From Pseudomonadota bacterium (GTDB lineage: Bacteria > Pseudomonadota > Alphaproteobacteria > Rhizobiales > Rhizobiaceae): 55,636 bases of DNA. The DNA lies in NCBI GenBank assembly GCA_023444445.1, contig JAEXMK010000248.1, positions 1-55,636 of the forward strand, read 5' to 3'. The notes below the pieces were generated by a model. That model was given only the letters and a program-made list of their open reading frames with translations, was not told where the DNA came from and made no database searches. Position 1 is the first letter of the stretch. The number at the start of each line of letters is the position of its first letter. The translations under genes were made by a program, and so were the position numbers. Positions 53,298-55,636 of the stretch are shown piece by piece.

Positions 53298-54629
53298 TCA
53301 AAAACTTTCTTTCAGCCATTGCCCTACCCGGGCTATCCGGCCGCTACCGTTGCCAAACGGCGAGAACATTCCGCCTTGCGCCGCATGAATTTCGATGTCC
53401 GCCACCTGCGGATAGATCATCAGTCCGCACGCCGTTGAAAAGGCAGGCCCCTTTGCCGCGACCGGAAGACCGGCCACACCCATGGGGCGGCCGATACGGA
53501 CGTTGCGGGCAAGAATGCGCCGCGCCGTTTCCGGCAGACCCGTCAGCTGGCTTGCGCCGCCGGTCAGGACGACGCGCTTGCCGACAATCGGGCTGAAGCC
53601 GGACTTCTGGATGCGATCACGGATCAATTCCAGCGTCTCTTCGATACGTGCCCGCACGATGCGGGTGACCAATGCTCTTGAAACTTGCGATGGTTGATCG
53701 CGATCATCTTCGCCAATCGGCGGGATCGAAATCATGTCGCGCTCATCCGCGCCATTCAGCAAAGCCGAACCATGCACCACCTTCAGTCTCTCTGCATCTT
53801 CGATTCGTGTCGAGAGGCCTCGTGCAAGATCTGTCGTAACGTGATGACCGCCAAGGCCGATCGCGTCCGTATGGATGAGCCGGCCCTCGGCAAAAACCGA
53901 AATCGTCGTGGTGCCGCCGCCCATATCGATGGCGGCACAGCCGAGTTCAACTTCATCGTCTACCAGCGCTGCAAGACCGCTGGCGTAAGGCGTCGCCACC
54001 ATGCCTTCGACGGACAGATGCGCACGGTTCACACAAAGCTCGAGGTTCTTCAGTGCCGTCCGTTCGACCGTGACGACATGCATGTCGACGCCGAGAAGAT
54101 CACCATACATCGACAGCGGATCGCGAATGCCGCGCTCGCCATCTAGCGAGTAACCTGTCGGCAGCGAATGCAGGATGGCCCGGTCCTGACGCATGGATTG
54201 CTGGCTTGCCGCCACCAGAACCTTGCGCAGATCGCTTGCTTCCACTTCCTGCCCGCCGAGATCGATGCTCGCGGTATAGATATCGCTTGCCAGCCTGCCG
54301 GCCGAAACATTGACGATCAGGCTGTCTACGGTAAGCCCCGCCATGCGCTCGGCCGCATCAACGGCGAGACGGATAACGCCTTCCAGCGCATCGAGGTCGG
54401 CAATCACGCCTGACTTCACGCCACGCGAACGCTGGTGGCCGATGCCGATGATTTCCACCTTGTGGGTGCGGCCGGGCAGGATTTCGCTTTCCTGGCGCGG
54501 CGTCAGCCGGCCGATCATGCAAACGACCTTGGTCGAGCCAATGTCCAGCACCGAAACGATGTGGCTGCGCTTGGAAGAAAGCGGCTTCAGCCGAGGCAGA
54601 CCGAAATGGGAAGAACCGAAAAAGCTCAT
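53298..54629 (-). CDS. ftsA: Cell division protein FtsA
   Basis: FtsA is the actin-like ATPase that tethers FtsZ to the membrane. The 443 residues have SVLDIGSTKVVCMIG (phosphate 1), DMGGGTTTISVF (phosphate 2), VLTGGASQLTG (adenosine motif) and a C-terminal amphipathic helix (ARVGQWLKESF). An N-terminal extension of about 20 residues is present. Its ATG overlaps the ftsQ stop by four bases. Confidence 0.97.
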   Translation of the reverse strand: MSFFGSSHFGLPRLKPLSSKRSHIVSVLDIGSTKVVCMIGRLTPRQESEILPGRTHKVEIIGIGHQRSRGVKSGVIADLDALEGVIRLAVDAAERMAGLTVDSLIVNVSAGRLASDIYTASIDLGGQEVEASDLRKVLVAASQQSMRQDRAILHSLPTGYSLDGERGIRDPLSMYGDLLGVDMHVVTVERTALKNLELCVNRAHLSVEGMVATPYASGLAALVDDEVELGCAAIDMGGGTTTISVFAEGRLIHTDAIGLGGHHVTTDLARGLSTRIEDAERLKVVHGSALLNGADERDMISIPPIGEDDRDQPSQVSRALVTRIVRARIEETLELIRDRIQKSGFSPIVGKRVVLTGGASQLTGLPETARRILARNVRIGRPMGVAGLPVAAKGPAFSTACGLMIYPQVADIEIHAAQGGMFSPFGNGSGRIARVGQWLKESF

Positions 54630-55558
54630 GTGTTCTTCTCCGCTTTCTTGAGAGCCTTGGTGCGCGCGTCAACAGCAGCCTGCCGGCGCTCGGCAGCGCC
54701 TTCGGTCAATTGAATGGTCGTGCGATCCGAAAGGCGCAGGTCCACCGCAGCGACGTCGCGCGACAGGACCTTTTCTTCCAGATCGAGCCGCGCCAGCAGT
54801 TGCAGCGCCTTCGGCAGATTTTCTTCCGGCAGCTTCACGACAATGCCGTTGTCGAGATGCAGGTCCCAGCGGCGGCCGGCGATGCGCACATAGGCGCGAA
54901 CCCGGTTACGGATTTCCGGCCAGTCGGCCAGCTGCTCGACGAAACCGGCAGCGCCCGTTTCCGCGTCGCGTCCGACAAAGAGCGGCAGAGCGGCGAATTT
55001 ATTGTCACGCAGCGGCGCGATAACGCTGCCGCTTTTTTCGATCAGCGACAGTTCCGTTCCATGCTGCCAGATGCCAAAGGCCTGACGCTCCTTGAGGCGC
55101 ACCTCGATCGTCTTAGGATAGACCTTGCGGATATCAACATCTTCCACCCAGGGAAGCTGCACGAGCTTGCGGCGCGCCGCATCGATATCGAGTGCGATCA
55201 AGGAGGTGCTGCCATCGAGGCCGAGAAGCTGGAAGACGTCGATCTCCGAAGTCTGGAGATTGCCGGAGACCTTGACGTCTTCAACCGCAAAACCAGCCGC
55301 CGATGTCGTGGTCTGAGTGACGATGTTGGTGTGGCCGCCGAGCGACATGCCGTAGAGGCCTGTCGCCGCATAAAAAGCAACGGCCGCAATCGTGCCGGTA
55401 TGGGCGGGAATATGGATGCGTCCGGTCGCAAGGCTGACGCCGAAACGCACGACCCGGCGTAGCGGACGCGGCAATACCATGCGATCGTCGGCACTTGCTG
55501 ACGCCGCAAATTGCTCGCGCTTTTTTGCCGTCGACTTTTTGCCGGTCACCGCAAACAC
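54626..55558 (-). CDS. ftsQ: Cell division protein FtsQ
   Basis: FtsQ is a bitopic divisome protein that recruits FtsB and FtsL. The 310 residues include a basic cytoplasmic tail, one membrane helix (about 60-80), a POTRA domain (VEDVKVSGNLQTSEIDVFQLLGLD) and the FtsQ domain (LPWVEDVDIRKVYPKTIEVRLKERQAFGIW). GTG 55558 overlaps the end of ddl by 13 bases, so ddl-ftsQ-ftsA are translationally linked. Confidence 0.95.
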   Translation of the reverse strand: MFAVTGKKSTAKKREQFAASASADDRMVLPRPLRRVVRFGVSLATGRIHIPAHTGTIAAVAFYAATGLYGMSLGGHTNIVTQTTTSAAGFAVEDVKVSGNLQTSEIDVFQLLGLDGSTSLIALDIDAARRKLVQLPWVEDVDIRKVYPKTIEVRLKERQAFGIWQHGTELSLIEKSGSVIAPLRDNKFAALPLFVGRDAETGAAGFVEQLADWPEIRNRVRAYVRIAGRRWDLHLDNGIVVKLPEENLPKALQLLARLDLEEKVLSRDVAAVDLRLSDRTTIQLTEGAAERRQAAVDARTKALKKAEKNT

Positions 55559-55636
55559 GAAGCGTCCTCCACCATCCAGCTGACAAGGTTACCAAAGGAG
55601 CGGCCAGCATGGGCCGCCATTTCCGGCACCAGGGAG
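55546..55636 (-). CDS. ddl: D-alanine-D-alanine ligase, C-terminal end (partial)
   Basis: Only the last 30 codons are in the window. They read SLVPEMAAHAGRSFGNLVSW... and end SCLR before TGA at 55546-55548, the normal C-terminus of Ddl, which makes the D-Ala-D-Ala dipeptide of peptidoglycan. The 3' end overlaps the ftsQ start by 13 bases. The rest lies beyond 55636. Confidence 0.85.
   Translation of the reverse strand, partial: SLVPEMAAHAGRSFGNLVSWMVEDASCLR

Overview
The window is chromosomal DNA of a member of the Rhizobiaceae, most probably Agrobacterium or a close Rhizobium relative. The evidence is the GC-rich coding, the permuted two-piece alphaproteobacterial tmRNA, an alphaproteobacterial SspB adaptor, the ftsQ-ftsA-ftsZ-lpxC-bamD-recN-ligA order and Rhizobiales DUF families. 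Almost all of it is ordinary vertically inherited gene content. I see no insertion sequence, prophage, CRISPR array, tRNA or rRNA gene. The accessory signals are small: one AT-rich DHFR gene, one palindromic intergenic repeat, and two genes broken by single mutations.

Layout. Positions 1-5.4 kb: a candidate branched-chain amino acid leader peptide on the minus strand (the ilvI gene it would control lies outside the window), a HerA/DUF87-type ATPase, miaA and serB sharing a CATG start, a RimJ-type acetyltransferase and an SDR. 5.5-11.5 kb, all minus strand: a DegP protease, hflC, hflK, an atypical long DHFR, thyA and a DUF2853 protein. 11.6-13.3 kb, plus strand: the permuted tmRNA (ssrA), the ClpXP adaptor SspB-alpha, a DUF4169 protein and a ribbon-helix-helix protein. 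13.7-23.4 kb, minus strand: a 1234-residue AsmA protein, a D-lactate/glycolate-type FAD oxidoreductase, and an RND efflux pump with its membrane fusion protein. 23.6-27.5 kb: a CMD-family protein, UvrD helicase and a family 25 glycosyltransferase. 27.5-31.2 kb: a BetI-type repressor divergent from a choline-binding protein and an alpha/beta hydrolase, then two paired DMT-type membrane proteins, the first broken by an amber codon.

31.2-45.1 kb is mixed housekeeping: a DUF2778 protein, nicotinamidase, DUF2164, AzlC/AzlD, aminopeptidase P, a DUF1127 protein, prmA, a SCO1 copper chaperone, CheW, CreA, a DEDDh exonuclease, a LysR regulator divergent from an EamA transporter, a frameshifted GNAT gene and an APH-family kinase. 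45.1-55.6 kb, minus strand, is DNA repair and cell division: ligA, recN, bamD, lpxC, ftsZ, ftsA, ftsQ and the last 30 codons of ddl.

Genes that work together: tmRNA tags stalled products and SspB-alpha, encoded about 200 bp downstream, delivers tagged products to ClpXP. DHFR and ThyA are the two halves of the dTMP/folate cycle. HflK/HflC and DegP serve membrane and periplasmic quality control. FtsQ/FtsA/FtsZ, Ddl, LpxC and BamD link division to envelope growth. The most interesting leads are the ClpX-docking-like motif shared by SspB-alpha and the adjacent DUF4169 protein, the foreign-looking DHFR ending in a sliding-clamp-like motif, the ilv-type leader peptide, and a BetI-choline binding protein-hydrolase cluster without a permease.
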